Source of the DNA: Mesorhizobium sp. ZC-5 | Lineage (GTDB): Bacteria > Pseudomonadota > Alphaproteobacteria > Rhizobiales > Rhizobiaceae | DNA: 64,000 nt | Reading direction: 5' to 3' | NCBI RefSeq assembly: GCF_025753855.1 | Contig: NZ_JAOWPT010000008.1 | Coordinates: 1-64,000, forward strand | Part shown: positions 47,926-56,063 of the stretch, piece after piece | How the letters are laid out: each line of letters begins with the position of its first letter | How positions within the stretch are numbered: position 1 is the first letter of the stretch | Translations under genes and position numbers: made by a program | The notes under the pieces: generated by a model | Databases searched by the model: none | The model's input: only the letters and a program-made list of their open reading frames with translations | What the model was told of the DNA's origin: nothing

Positions 47926-48966
47926 TTAGCTCGAAGGACCATCGTCGAGACCGACACGGTCGACCATTTCGGAAGCGGCCTTGCGGTTCTTGGCGATGTC
48001 GGCAAGCGGCAGCGTATCGGACTTGAGTTCTCCGAATGCCTTCACCACGTCAGACGGCGCGAGGCCGGGTTCGACGGGATATTCGAAGTTCTTTTCTGCA
48101 TAGACCTGCTGTGCCTCGTGGCTCGCCAGGAACTGCACGAGCTTCACCGCATTGTCGCGGTTCGGCGCATTCTTGGCCAGCGCGATGCCCGATATGTTCA
48201 CATGGGTGAGGCCGTTCTCGAAGGTCGGGAAGATCACGTTGATGGCGTTGCCCCACTCCTTCTCCTTCGGCTCTTTCTCGTTGGTGCGCATCAGGCCGAC
48301 ATAATAGGTGTTGCCGAGTGCGACATCGCACTCGCCCGCCGCGATGGCGCCGGCCTGCGGACGGTCGCCGCCATCGGGCTTCTTGGCGAGATTGGCCTTG
48401 AGGCCCTTCAGCCACTCTTCGGTCTTTTCCGCCCCCCAATGCTCGATCGCAGCCGAAAACAGCGCCAGATTGTAGTCGTGCTGGCCCGAGCGGATGCAGA
48501 TCTTGCCCTTCCATTTCGGGTCGGCGAGGTCGGCATAGGTGATCGCGGTGTCTTTCACGCGGTCCTTCGAAGTGTAGACGACGCGCGCGCGCTTGGTGAC
48601 TCCGAACCAATGGCCTTCCGGATCGCGATATTCCGCAGGCAGCAGCTTGTTGACGGTGTCGTCGACGAGCGGCTGGGTGATGCCCTTTTCCTTGGCGGCC
48701 GTGAGGCGGGCGATGTCGACCGTCATGATGACGTCGGCCGGCGAGTTTGCGCCTTCCGCCGCAACACGCTCTTCCAGACCTTTGTCGAGGAACAGCACTT
48801 CCGTCTTGATACCGGTTTCGGCGGTAAAGGCGTCGAGCACCGGCTGGATCAGCTCCGGCTGACGATAGGTGTAGACATTGACGGTGCCGTCGGCGAGCGC
48901 CGAGGTTGCGAAAAGCGCGGCGAATGCAAAGCCGGCGCCAGCCTTAAAGGCGTTTCCAATCTTCAT
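47926..48966 (-). CDS. fbpA: Iron(III) ABC transporter periplasmic binding protein (FbpA/FutA-type)
   Basis: The 346-residue protein has a signal peptide ending ATSALA and a mature start DGTVNVYTYRQPELIQPVLDAFTAETGIKTEVLF. The tyrosine-rich iron-ligand region includes GNTYYVGLM near residue 222, matching the paired tyrosines of FutA/FbpA. GGAGAG precedes the ATG. Two iron-responsive boxes lie in its promoter, which independently supports iron as substrate. It leads the fbpAB operon. Confidence 0.93.
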   Translation of the reverse strand: MKIGNAFKAGAGFAFAALFATSALADGTVNVYTYRQPELIQPVLDAFTAETGIKTEVLFLDKGLEERVAAEGANSPADVIMTVDIARLTAAKEKGITQPLVDDTVNKLLPAEYRDPEGHWFGVTKRARVVYTSKDRVKDTAITYADLADPKWKGKICIRSGQHDYNLALFSAAIEHWGAEKTEEWLKGLKANLAKKPDGGDRPQAGAIAAGECDVALGNTYYVGLMRTNEKEPKEKEWGNAINVIFPTFENGLTHVNISGIALAKNAPNRDNAVKLVQFLASHEAQQVYAEKNFEYPVEPGLAPSDVVKAFGELKSDTLPLADIAKNRKAASEMVDRVGLDDGPSS

Positions 48967-49034
48967 CGGTCTCTCCTGCCAAGGGATTGAATGTGTTGGC
49001 GTTCATACAAAGTTAGTTCCTCGCGGAACGCCTC

Positions 49035-49063
49035 CCTATCGTCAATTTGACTAACACGGTCAA
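49035..49063 (-). promoter_or_regulatory. fbpA promoter with IRO (RirA-type) box over the -35 element
   Basis: Reading leftward, TTGACC (complement of 49058-49063) and GATAGG (complement of 49035-49040) are separated by 17 bases, a good sigma-70 pair. The -35 element lies inside the dyad TTGACTAACACGGTCAA at 49047-49063, which has the form TGA-N9-TCA, the consensus of the rhizobial iron-responsive (RirA) box. RirA binding here under iron-rich conditions would block the promoter. Confidence 0.75.
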
Positions 49064-49088
49064 GATTAAAATGAAACAATTTCAATAG

Positions 49089-49105
49089 TTTAGAAACGTT
49101 CTAAA
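49089..49105. promoter_or_regulatory. Irr-type iron control element (ICE) upstream of fbpA
   Basis: TTTAGAAACGTTCTAAA is a perfect seven-base dyad around three bases, matching the ICE pattern TTTAGAA-N3-TTCTAAA bound by the rhizobial regulator Irr. It is centred about 57 bases upstream of the IRO-box -35 element, a place suited to activation, though repression cannot be excluded. Confidence 0.8.
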
Positions 49106-49252
49106 GTTGAACTTTTCATGGCACTTTCAATGGTTTGGGATTTGCCGGATATGTCTTGCGGCCGACGATCACGCTGAATTGTTCGACTAAAGAAGGTTGA
49201 CCGCCCATTCGTTCGCAACGAGCAGGCGGAATGCTGCCAGGGCAGGTTGAAT

Positions 49253-52200
49253 TCAGTCCGCCAGAACGCGTGTCGATGGAAAAGTGATCTCGACCAGTGT
49301 GCCTTCGCCGGGTGTCGATGCGATCGAGAATTTCGCCCGGTTCGCCTCGACCATCGCCTTGGTGAGCGGCAGCCCCAGGCCCGTGCCGTCGCCGCGCCCC
49401 CGCTTCAGCGCGTTGATCTGCTTGAACGGCTTCAGAGCCTGCTCGATCTCGGCCTGGCTCATGCCGATACCCGTATCGCGCACCCGCATGACGATGTCGC
49501 CGGAAGGTTCGTAAGCGGTGGACACGATCACCTGGCCGCCGGCCTGCGTGTAGCGCACCGCGTTAGAGAGGAGGTTGAGCGCGATCTGCCGCACGCTGCG
49601 CAGGTCGGCGACCACTTCCGGCAGCCGCGAGGCGAAACTCGATCGGATGATGACGCGTTCGCGATTGGCTTGCGGCTGCATCATCGCGACTGTCTCCGAC
49701 AGCGTGTCGTTCAGCGACACCGCCTCGTAAGCCATCTCCTGTTCGCCCGCTTCGATCTTGGAGATGTCGAGCAGGTCGTTGACGAGATCGAGGACGTGGT
49801 TGCCCGAGCGGTTGATGTCGCGCAGATAGTCGCGGTAGCGGTCGTTGCCGATCGGTCCGAACTTTTCGTCGATCATCAGTTCCGAAAAGCCGATGATGGC
49901 GTTGAGCGGCGTCCGGATCTCGTGGCTGACCCGGGCGAGGAAATCGGTCTTCTGCGATGACGTGCGCTCCGCTTGAGCGCGCGCCTGCGTCAGTTCTTCC
50001 TCGGCCCGCTTCCATTGCGTGATGTCGCGCACGACGGCGCAGAAGCCGCTGTCGTTGGGCAGGCGCCCAATGGTCATGAACAGCGGAATGAAGCGGCCCT
50101 CCGCCTCGCGTCCGATCACCTCGCGCCCGTCGTTCAGGACGCTGGCGACGCCATTTTCGGAAAGGCCGGCAAGGTAGTCACGCGCGGAACGCTGGCTCTC
50201 TATGGCAAAGAGCGAGACGAATTGCTTGCCGATCACATCGTCATTGTCGAAGCCGAACAGCGCTTCTGCCGCCCGGCTGATCGATCGGATGGAGCCGTCA
50301 TTGGCGATCAGCACGACGCCGTCGGTCGCGGTATCGACGATCGCCCGCATTTCGGCGATACGGTTTTCCAGATCGGCTTCTTCCACGAGGCGGGGTTGTG
50401 CAGCAGCAGCCTCCTCGACAGGCTCCGGCGTCGCTATAACGGGTTCGCTGCGGCTCAAGGCCAAGAGCAGCGCCTTGCCGCCGTGCCACGGCACCGATTG
50501 CAGATGCGCCTCGACCGGGAACTCGTCGCCGCCGCGCGTCAAAAGCCGCATCTTGCGCTCGCCGGCGTCCGCGTCTTCCGCGTAGGGTTCGCCGAAAAGC
50601 GTGTCGAGGCCGCCGCTTTCCGAGAGATCCTCGATGGATGCGTAGCCGGTCAGTTGCAGAAATTCGCCATTCGCGTAATGCAAATCGTCGCCCGAATGGA
50701 TCAGCACCGGCACCGGCAGTTTTGCCAGGATCGAGGTATCGGCGGCGGCATGTTCGCCAGCCGTGGTACCGCCCGCCGGAAACGCCGATGGCATGAACCC
50801 GCTGGTGCGGAGTTCCGGAGCGGCAGGTTCCGCTGGCTCGCTGCCTTCCGCAACCGGGATTTCCGCGTCAGGCTCGGCTTGTTGCCGTTCGCCGGTTGGA
50901 ACTTGATGCGCTGTATGGGCGTCGTCAGTTGCAGCTTCCGTGACGATCTCGTCCGCGGGCGCCCGTGCGGCCGGCGTTTCGACGGCTGCCTCGTCCGCGG
51001 CAGGCTTCCCGGCTTCAAGCGGCGCCACCGCAACCGGACCGACGGAAACGGGCTGCGACGTTGCGTCAGCGGTGACGGCTGGCGTCGAGTCTTCCGCATC
51101 CACCGTGGCCGGTGCTTCCTCGGCTGGAGCGCTCTCCTTCTTCAACCGGTCGCCGATTTCGCGGAACGCATTGCGCTCGACCGATGTCAGCCCCTTGTCG
51201 TTGGCCGGCGCACGGTGTTCGGCGAGCCGGATGACCTTGTCGCTGAAGCGGCGTTCTTGCTTGGGCACGATGGTCAGCGCTGGAACCTCGCCCTTGAACG
51301 GGTCGACCTGCTTCCTGTCCGCCGGCTCCGTGACGGCCTCGTTGCCGATCGAGGCCGCAGGCTCCGTCGCGCCGGGGGCGGACGCGGTCTCCGGCGCCGG
51401 GGTTGGCATCAGCGCCAGGCCGAGTGCTTCCGGGTCGGGCACGGCATCGCCGCCGCGCGCGACGCCGAAGCCGCGAAAACCCTCGAAATTTCGCTCGCGG
51501 CCATAGACCGGCAGCGCGGCGAGATCGACGGGTATGCGCAGGTCTGTGCCGCTGACCGGCCACAGCACGGAGCGGCCCGACCAGGTGTCGCGGCGGTCGA
51601 GCAGGCCGGAGATTTCGCCGGCCGAATCGAATCCGAAGATCGTCGCGATGTCGCGGAACTTGCGCCCCACAATGTCCGCCGCCGGACCGCCGACCGCGCG
51701 GGCGAATTCCGGTGAGATGGCGTTGAAGTTTCCGTCGGCGTCGGTGCGCCAGGCAAAACGCACCGGCGTGGTTTCGCGTTCGAACGCCGGCATCTGCGCA
51801 ATGGCTGCGGGAGCAGCGCCGTTGTCCTGGGTGACCGGCGGCTGCGAAATCTCGGCGGGCGGCGTCCTGTCGGTGTTGAAATACCAGCGTTCATCCTGGC
51901 ATGCCGGCTTGCCGCCGGTGGCCGGCGCGCTGGTGTTGCCGGGGCGCCGGTCGTCGTTTCCTGCCGCGTCGCGGGTTCCGTTCCGCGATCCGGGCTCGAT
52001 GGTTTCGGATGCCGGGATCTGTGATCCTGTATTTTCAGAAACCGTTGCTTGGACGCCGGCCTCGTCTTGAACGGCGTCCTGGATCTCGTCGATGACCACC
52101 AGCAGATGCAGGGCCGGCGCATCGGTCAGCCGCGCGAAGCCGGCGGGCAGGCGTCCGCTTCTTGCCGGGATCAGCCGCTTCACCAGCCGGTCGGCGTCGT

Positions 52201-52744
52201 TCTTCACCTCGGCGACAAGGCCGGTGAGCGTCTCGGCGGCGATGCCGAGTTCGCTGAATCCCGGCGGCGCCGCGACGATTGTTCCGCCGCTATCGACCAA
52301 AGCCGCGAAATGGCCGGGCTCGTTGAGGCCGCCGATCGTCCTCTCGGCGCGCTGCTGTTCGCTGTGCGAAGCGGTTCGCCCCGCCGGCACCGCCAGCAGG
52401 ATCGCCTGTTCGCCGTCCGGCAAGGTGATCGCGCTGGCGAGGAACGATACCGCCTGGCTGGTCATCCCGGTCGCCAGCCTGACGGCAAGGCCCTTGTCGC
52501 GGCCGATGTCGGGATAGCCGGCCGTCGCCATGATCTGGCGGCGGGCGACCAGACCGAGCCGTGTCGAAGCGCCGATGATAGCTTCGATGTCGGGATACCC
52601 GAAAACCGCGGCGCCCGGTCCGTTGGCCCAGATCACCTCCTCGAGGTCGGTCGACAGGATGGCGAGCGAATCCCCGGCGGCGAAACGCTCGCGCACGTCG
52701 TCAAGAACGACGATGTCGATGAAGGAATATGTCGCTGACGGCAT
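49253..52744 (-). CDS. Multi-PAS cell-cycle-type sensor histidine kinase (PdhS-like)
   Basis: The 1163-residue protein has no membrane helices. PAS-like segments occur near residues 15-60, 330-390, 675-740 and 800-870. A long acidic, Ala/Pro-rich linker lies at roughly 440-660. The HisKA box SHEIRTPLNAIIGFSELM has its phospho-His at 941, the N box NLLSNAVRY is near 1055, and the ATP-lid motifs DTGIGM and GTGLGL follow. This layout and the PYRDYL-like RYRDYLRDI segment fit PdhS/DivJ-type kinases that act on DivK in Rhizobiales. Brucella PdhS is of similar size. The target DivK is inferred only. Confidence 0.85.
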   Translation of the reverse strand: MPSATYSFIDIVVLDDVRERFAAGDSLAILSTDLEEVIWANGPGAAVFGYPDIEAIIGASTRLGLVARRQIMATAGYPDIGRDKGLAVRLATGMTSQAVSFLASAITLPDGEQAILLAVPAGRTASHSEQQRAERTIGGLNEPGHFAALVDSGGTIVAAPPGFSELGIAAETLTGLVAEVKNDADRLVKRLIPARSGRLPAGFARLTDAPALHLLVVIDEIQDAVQDEAGVQATVSENTGSQIPASETIEPGSRNGTRDAAGNDDRRPGNTSAPATGGKPACQDERWYFNTDRTPPAEISQPPVTQDNGAAPAAIAQMPAFERETTPVRFAWRTDADGNFNAISPEFARAVGGPAADIVGRKFRDIATIFGFDSAGEISGLLDRRDTWSGRSVLWPVSGTDLRIPVDLAALPVYGRERNFEGFRGFGVARGGDAVPDPEALGLALMPTPAPETASAPGATEPAASIGNEAVTEPADRKQVDPFKGEVPALTIVPKQERRFSDKVIRLAEHRAPANDKGLTSVERNAFREIGDRLKKESAPAEEAPATVDAEDSTPAVTADATSQPVSVGPVAVAPLEAGKPAADEAAVETPAARAPADEIVTEAATDDAHTAHQVPTGERQQAEPDAEIPVAEGSEPAEPAAPELRTSGFMPSAFPAGGTTAGEHAAADTSILAKLPVPVLIHSGDDLHYANGEFLQLTGYASIEDLSESGGLDTLFGEPYAEDADAGERKMRLLTRGGDEFPVEAHLQSVPWHGGKALLLALSRSEPVIATPEPVEEAAAAQPRLVEEADLENRIAEMRAIVDTATDGVVLIANDGSIRSISRAAEALFGFDNDDVIGKQFVSLFAIESQRSARDYLAGLSENGVASVLNDGREVIGREAEGRFIPLFMTIGRLPNDSGFCAVVRDITQWKRAEEELTQARAQAERTSSQKTDFLARVSHEIRTPLNAIIGFSELMIDEKFGPIGNDRYRDYLRDINRSGNHVLDLVNDLLDISKIEAGEQEMAYEAVSLNDTLSETVAMMQPQANRERVIIRSSFASRLPEVVADLRSVRQIALNLLSNAVRYTQAGGQVIVSTAYEPSGDIVMRVRDTGIGMSQAEIEQALKPFKQINALKRGRGDGTGLGLPLTKAMVEANRAKFSIASTPGEGTLVEITFPSTRVLAD

Positions 52745-52999
52745 ATAGCTGACCGGACTTGCCCTTGCGCGTTGCGGCTGGCGCCTTTGCTTAATGCTTC
52801 GTTAATAAAAGCTGCGGGCCGTAAGGTCCAGAAAACAGCGTGTTTGCCCAACGGAAATTCGGTGGGCGTGGTTAATCGGTGTCTGAAAATTTGGTGCGAC
52901 GCAGCAAAAATATTGCAACGCACAAAAATATGCTCTATATCGGGATACAGAATAAATGGGCGCGGGCAAACAACCATCGCCAATCAGAAGGATAGGGAA
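52745..52999 (+). promoter_or_regulatory. Phasin gene control region with repeated TGCRACGCA motifs
   Basis: The 255-base region before the phasin gene has the direct repeats TGCGACGCA (52895-52903) and TGCAACGCA (52914-52922), 19 bases apart. TGC-rich sites of this sort are bound by PhaR/AniA, the regulators that repress phasin genes until polyester granules form. A TA-rich patch CTCTATATC at 52931-52940 may be a -10 element. The operator call is inference. Confidence 0.45.
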
Positions 53000-53464
53000 A
53001 TGACCAAGACAGCCGTGAAAACCGCAGAAACCATTGAGAATATTGAATTCCCGACGTTTGATACCGGCAAGGCCACCGACCAGCTCCGCACCTTTGCCGA
53101 AAAGGGCGTCGAGCAGTCGAAGGAAGCCTATGCCAAGCTGAAGGCCGGTGCCGAGGAGACCCAGAAGACCCTCGAGTCGACCTTCGAGACCGCCAAGTCG
53201 GCTGGCAGCGAGTTGTCGCTCAAGACGATTTCGGCCCTGCGTGCCAATGCCGAAGCCAATTTCTCGCATCTCGAGGCCCTCGTCGGCGTCAAGTCGCTGT
53301 CGGAACTCGTCGAGTTGCAGACCGCCTTCCTGCGCAAGCGCGTCGAAATGACCGTCGAGCAGACCAAGGAACTGCAGAGCCTGACCACCAAGGCCGCGAC
53401 CGATGTGTCGAAGCCGGTCAAGGACGCTTTCGAGAAGGCGTTCAAGGAACTCAAGGTCGCCTGA
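53000..53464 (+). CDS. Phasin family protein
   Basis: The 154-residue, mostly helical protein has the phasin pattern: LRTFAEKGVEQSKEAYAKLKAGAEETQKTLESTFETAKSAG followed by NAEANFSHLEALVGVKSLSELVELQTAFLRKRVE. Phasins coat polyhydroxyalkanoate granules and control their size. AAGGATAGGGAA precedes the ATG and an intrinsic terminator closes the unit 93 bases after the stop. The acetoacetate-CoA ligase nearby fits the same storage metabolism. Confidence 0.93.
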   Translation: MTKTAVKTAETIENIEFPTFDTGKATDQLRTFAEKGVEQSKEAYAKLKAGAEETQKTLESTFETAKSAGSELSLKTISALRANAEANFSHLEALVGVKSLSELVELQTAFLRKRVEMTVEQTKELQSLTTKAATDVSKPVKDAFEKAFKELKVA

Positions 53465-53556
53465 TTCGTTCTGGCGACAAGTGATGCCCGGAAGGCGAAA
53501 CCCTCCTCCCTTCGCCTGACGGACAGGCCAGCACCTCCTCCCGCTGGCCATGCATG

Positions 53557-53588
53557 GAAAAAGGCCGGATCCTCCCCCGGCCTTTTTC
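53557..53588 (+). terminator. Intrinsic terminator after the phasin gene
   Basis: GAAAAAGGCCGG (53557-53568) pairs with CCGGCCTTTTTC (53577-53588), leaving an eight-base loop, with T-rich sequence within and after the right arm. It ends the single-gene phasin transcript. Confidence 0.9.
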
Positions 53589-53722
53589 TTTGACACTCGC
53601 ATGGTGGGTATTGCAGCGTCCCTGTGGAGCATCGGCGAAACAGATTGTCGCGCCTCCACGCCATCGGTCTTGAAATGCGCATGGTTTGTCCGTAAAGGAC
53701 GCTTCGCCAGACGCTGGCATGC

Positions 53723-53799
53723 GCGGTTGTAGCTCAGTTGGTTAGAGCGCCGGATTGTGGATCCGGAGGTCGGTGGTTCGAGCCCACCCAACCGTACCA
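53723..53799 (+). tRNA. tRNA-His (anticodon GTG)
   Basis: The 77-base cloverleaf has acceptor arm GCGGTTG/CAACCGT, D-arm AGCTCAGTTGGTTAGAGC, anticodon stem CCGGA/TCCGG around TTGTGGA with anticodon GTG, T-arm GGTGGTTCGAGCCCACC and an encoded CCA end. The first pair is G-T and the discriminator is A. The base before the 5' end is C, so the usual extra G at -1 is not encoded, as reported for many alphaproteobacteria. Confidence 0.97.
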
Positions 53800-53855
53800 G
53801 TTGTCCCAAGCGCCCGAACCCTTCAAATTGCCGCTGCCCGCAACCGCCGCATGCT

Positions 53856-54875
53856 CTAGCTCGACGTGCGCAAAGCCTCTTCGAGAAACGGCAGGGACCT
53901 GTCCATGCGGTAACCGACAGCGGTGTGGTCGTCGGGGAATTCCTCGTAAGTGTGTGCGATTTTCAGCCTGTCCAATTCGCGATGCAGGCGGCGTGACCCA
54001 TAGTGCAGCGCGAATTGGTCCCGATCCCCGCAATCGATATAGATGCCTTTGAGCCGACGCAAATTGGCAGCGTACTTTTCCGCCAGCAACGCTGGATCGT
54101 GGGTCAGCCAATTGCTCCAGCGCTCGTGGATGAGTTCGCCGGTATAAAGATCGAATGGCAAGCGGATGCCCAAATAGACTGAAGGATCGGGATCGTAAGA
54201 CGCGGCCATCGCGACCAAATTGATGACGGCTTGTTCGTCTTCGCTGGGTTTTTGCGACCCTTCGAAATGGATCATGAATTTCTCGATCGAACGATCATGC
54301 TTGGAAAGTTCGTTCAAAACCTTCGCAGTGTCGTGCAGATAGCAAAGTTCGAAGGCCATGTCGCCCGAATGGCAAGCTAGGGCCGCCCATACATCGGATC
54401 GCCGCATGCCATGTATTATGGCGCCGTAACCGCCGGACGATTTGCCGAATATTCCCCGATTGCCAGCCCCGCCACAATTGAAGCGGTCTTCGACGAACGG
54501 CACCACTTCGTCGACCAGATAGTCCTCGTAACGGCCGATGGCGGCCGAATTGATGTACTGGTTTCCGCCCAGGCGCGAATAGCAGTCGGGAAAAGCCACC
54601 ACCACTGGTCCCATTTTGCCTTCGCCGATCAGTCGGTCCAGACGCTCCGGCACATTTTCCGTGAAGGCGCGCCAATTCGTATGCGACAGGCCTGAGCCGG
54701 TGAACCCGGCGAGATCGACCAGCAGGGGCAGTTTCGAACCCTTGCTGTAGCCAGCTGGTGTATAGACGTGCAGCTCGCGCTCGGTCGGATCTCCTTGCAG
54801 GTTTCCTTTGAGCATTTCGCTGGCCAGTGTCAGGCGGTGCACCTGCCCGCGCCCAACGGTTTTGTTCCGTCGCAT
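53856..54875 (-). CDS. Esterase-family alpha/beta hydrolase (enterochelin esterase/esterase D-like)
   Basis: The 339-residue protein has the fold of the esterase D/Fes group. ELHVYTPAGYSKGSKLPLLVDLAGF is the first strand-loop, the nucleophile Ser146 sits in GKSSGGYG, an acid residue in IDCGDRDQFALHYGS and the His in FPDDHTAVGY. There is no signal peptide, so it is probably cytoplasmic. The substrate may be an S-acyl thiol, siderophore ester or phenolic ester; the sequence does not decide. Confidence 0.85.
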   Translation of the reverse strand: MRRNKTVGRGQVHRLTLASEMLKGNLQGDPTERELHVYTPAGYSKGSKLPLLVDLAGFTGSGLSHTNWRAFTENVPERLDRLIGEGKMGPVVVAFPDCYSRLGGNQYINSAAIGRYEDYLVDEVVPFVEDRFNCGGAGNRGIFGKSSGGYGAIIHGMRRSDVWAALACHSGDMAFELCYLHDTAKVLNELSKHDRSIEKFMIHFEGSQKPSEDEQAVINLVAMAASYDPDPSVYLGIRLPFDLYTGELIHERWSNWLTHDPALLAEKYAANLRRLKGIYIDCGDRDQFALHYGSRRLHRELDRLKIAHTYEEFPDDHTAVGYRMDRSLPFLEEALRTSS

Positions 54876-54925
54876 ATTTTGCTCTCCGATGATTCACCCA
54901 GCTCAAATCGCCGGCTTCCGCTCCC

Positions 54926-56053
54926 TCAGCCGCCGCGCGGAAACGTGTCCTGCAGCCACTTTTTCGGCAGCGCCGGCACGAAATTTCCATCCCGCCCCGT
55001 CATGTCGTCGTTGGCGATGATCGCGTTGAGGATTGCTTCCTCGATCGACTGGATGACGGCGTCGAAGAAGCGGTCGATGTCGACATCGGGCACGAATTCG
55101 GCCCGTGCCATCACGCCCTGCGGCGCCTGCGCCGCCTGTGGATTGGCTGTGGAAAAGGCGAGGAAGATGTCGCCGGAGCTGTGGTAGCCGTAACCGCCGG
55201 TCATGGCGATGCCGAGCGGCACCCGCCGCGCCAGCCGCTTCAGCTGATGCGGCAGGAATGGCGCATCGGTGGCGATGACCGCGATGATCGAGCCCTTTTC
55301 CATGCGCGGCGTGCCTTCCCGCACCGCCGGTTCGACGAGGTCGTTTCCGCATCGGTTGCCCCTTATCGTGATGTTCCAGCGCTTGCCGAAATTGGCCTGC
55401 ACGAAGGCTCCTACGGTGAATTTTCGATCCTCCCACTTGACCAGCCGCGACGCGGTTCCCGAGCCGGCCTTGAAGCCGAACGAGATCATGCCGGTGCCGC
55501 CGCCGACGCTGCCCTCCTCGACCGGTCCGGACACCGCGCCGTCGAGTGCGGCGGCGACATGCTCGGTGGTGACATGGTGGCCGTTGATGTCGTTCAGGAA
55601 GCCGTCATAGGTCTCCGCCGCCACCGGCAGGCCCCAACTGCTGTCCAGTGAGCCGGGCATAAGCTGGTGCATCCAGCGCAGCGTCGCATCCCGGGTGACG
55701 CCGCAGGAGTGTGTATTGGTGATCGTTACGGGAAAATTGAAGGCGCCCACTTCCTCGATCAGATGCGATCCGGTCAGTTCGCCATTGCCGTTCTGGCTGA
55801 ACATGCCGGCGAAGACCGGAATCTCCAGTTCGGCTTTCGGCCTGGGCAGGATCGCGGTGACCCCGGTGCGAACCGGTCCCTGGCCGACGACCAGCGGGCC
55901 ATCGCCGGCAATCAGCGTCGCATAGCCGACGGAAACGCCGGCGACGTCGGTGATCGCGTTGAACCGGCCGGGTTCGCCGTCGAATGCGATGCCGAAACTC
56001 CTGGCGCGCGGCTTGCCCGCCGGCGTCTTCTCGTGATGCGGATCGACGGTCAT
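54926..56053 (-). CDS. P1-family (DmpA-type) aminopeptidase
   Basis: The 375-residue protein belongs to the self-cleaving DmpA/BapA family. The autoproteolysis site is Gly254-Ser255 in KGSIIAVIATDAPFLPHQLKRLARR, where the new N-terminal Ser is the nucleophile. Other signatures are NAITDVAGVSVGY at the start and GSVGGGTGM mid-way. Members cleave D- or beta-amino acid peptides or amides after splitting into alpha and beta chains. It lies 10 bases after xseA on the same strand and may be co-transcribed. Confidence 0.92.
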   Translation of the reverse strand: MTVDPHHEKTPAGKPRARSFGIAFDGEPGRFNAITDVAGVSVGYATLIAGDGPLVVGQGPVRTGVTAILPRPKAELEIPVFAGMFSQNGNGELTGSHLIEEVGAFNFPVTITNTHSCGVTRDATLRWMHQLMPGSLDSSWGLPVAAETYDGFLNDINGHHVTTEHVAAALDGAVSGPVEEGSVGGGTGMISFGFKAGSGTASRLVKWEDRKFTVGAFVQANFGKRWNITIRGNRCGNDLVEPAVREGTPRMEKGSIIAVIATDAPFLPHQLKRLARRVPLGIAMTGGYGYHSSGDIFLAFSTANPQAAQAPQGVMARAEFVPDVDIDRFFDAVIQSIEEAILNAIIANDDMTGRDGNFVPALPKKWLQDTFPRGG

Positions 56054-56063
56054 TCCAGGGGCC

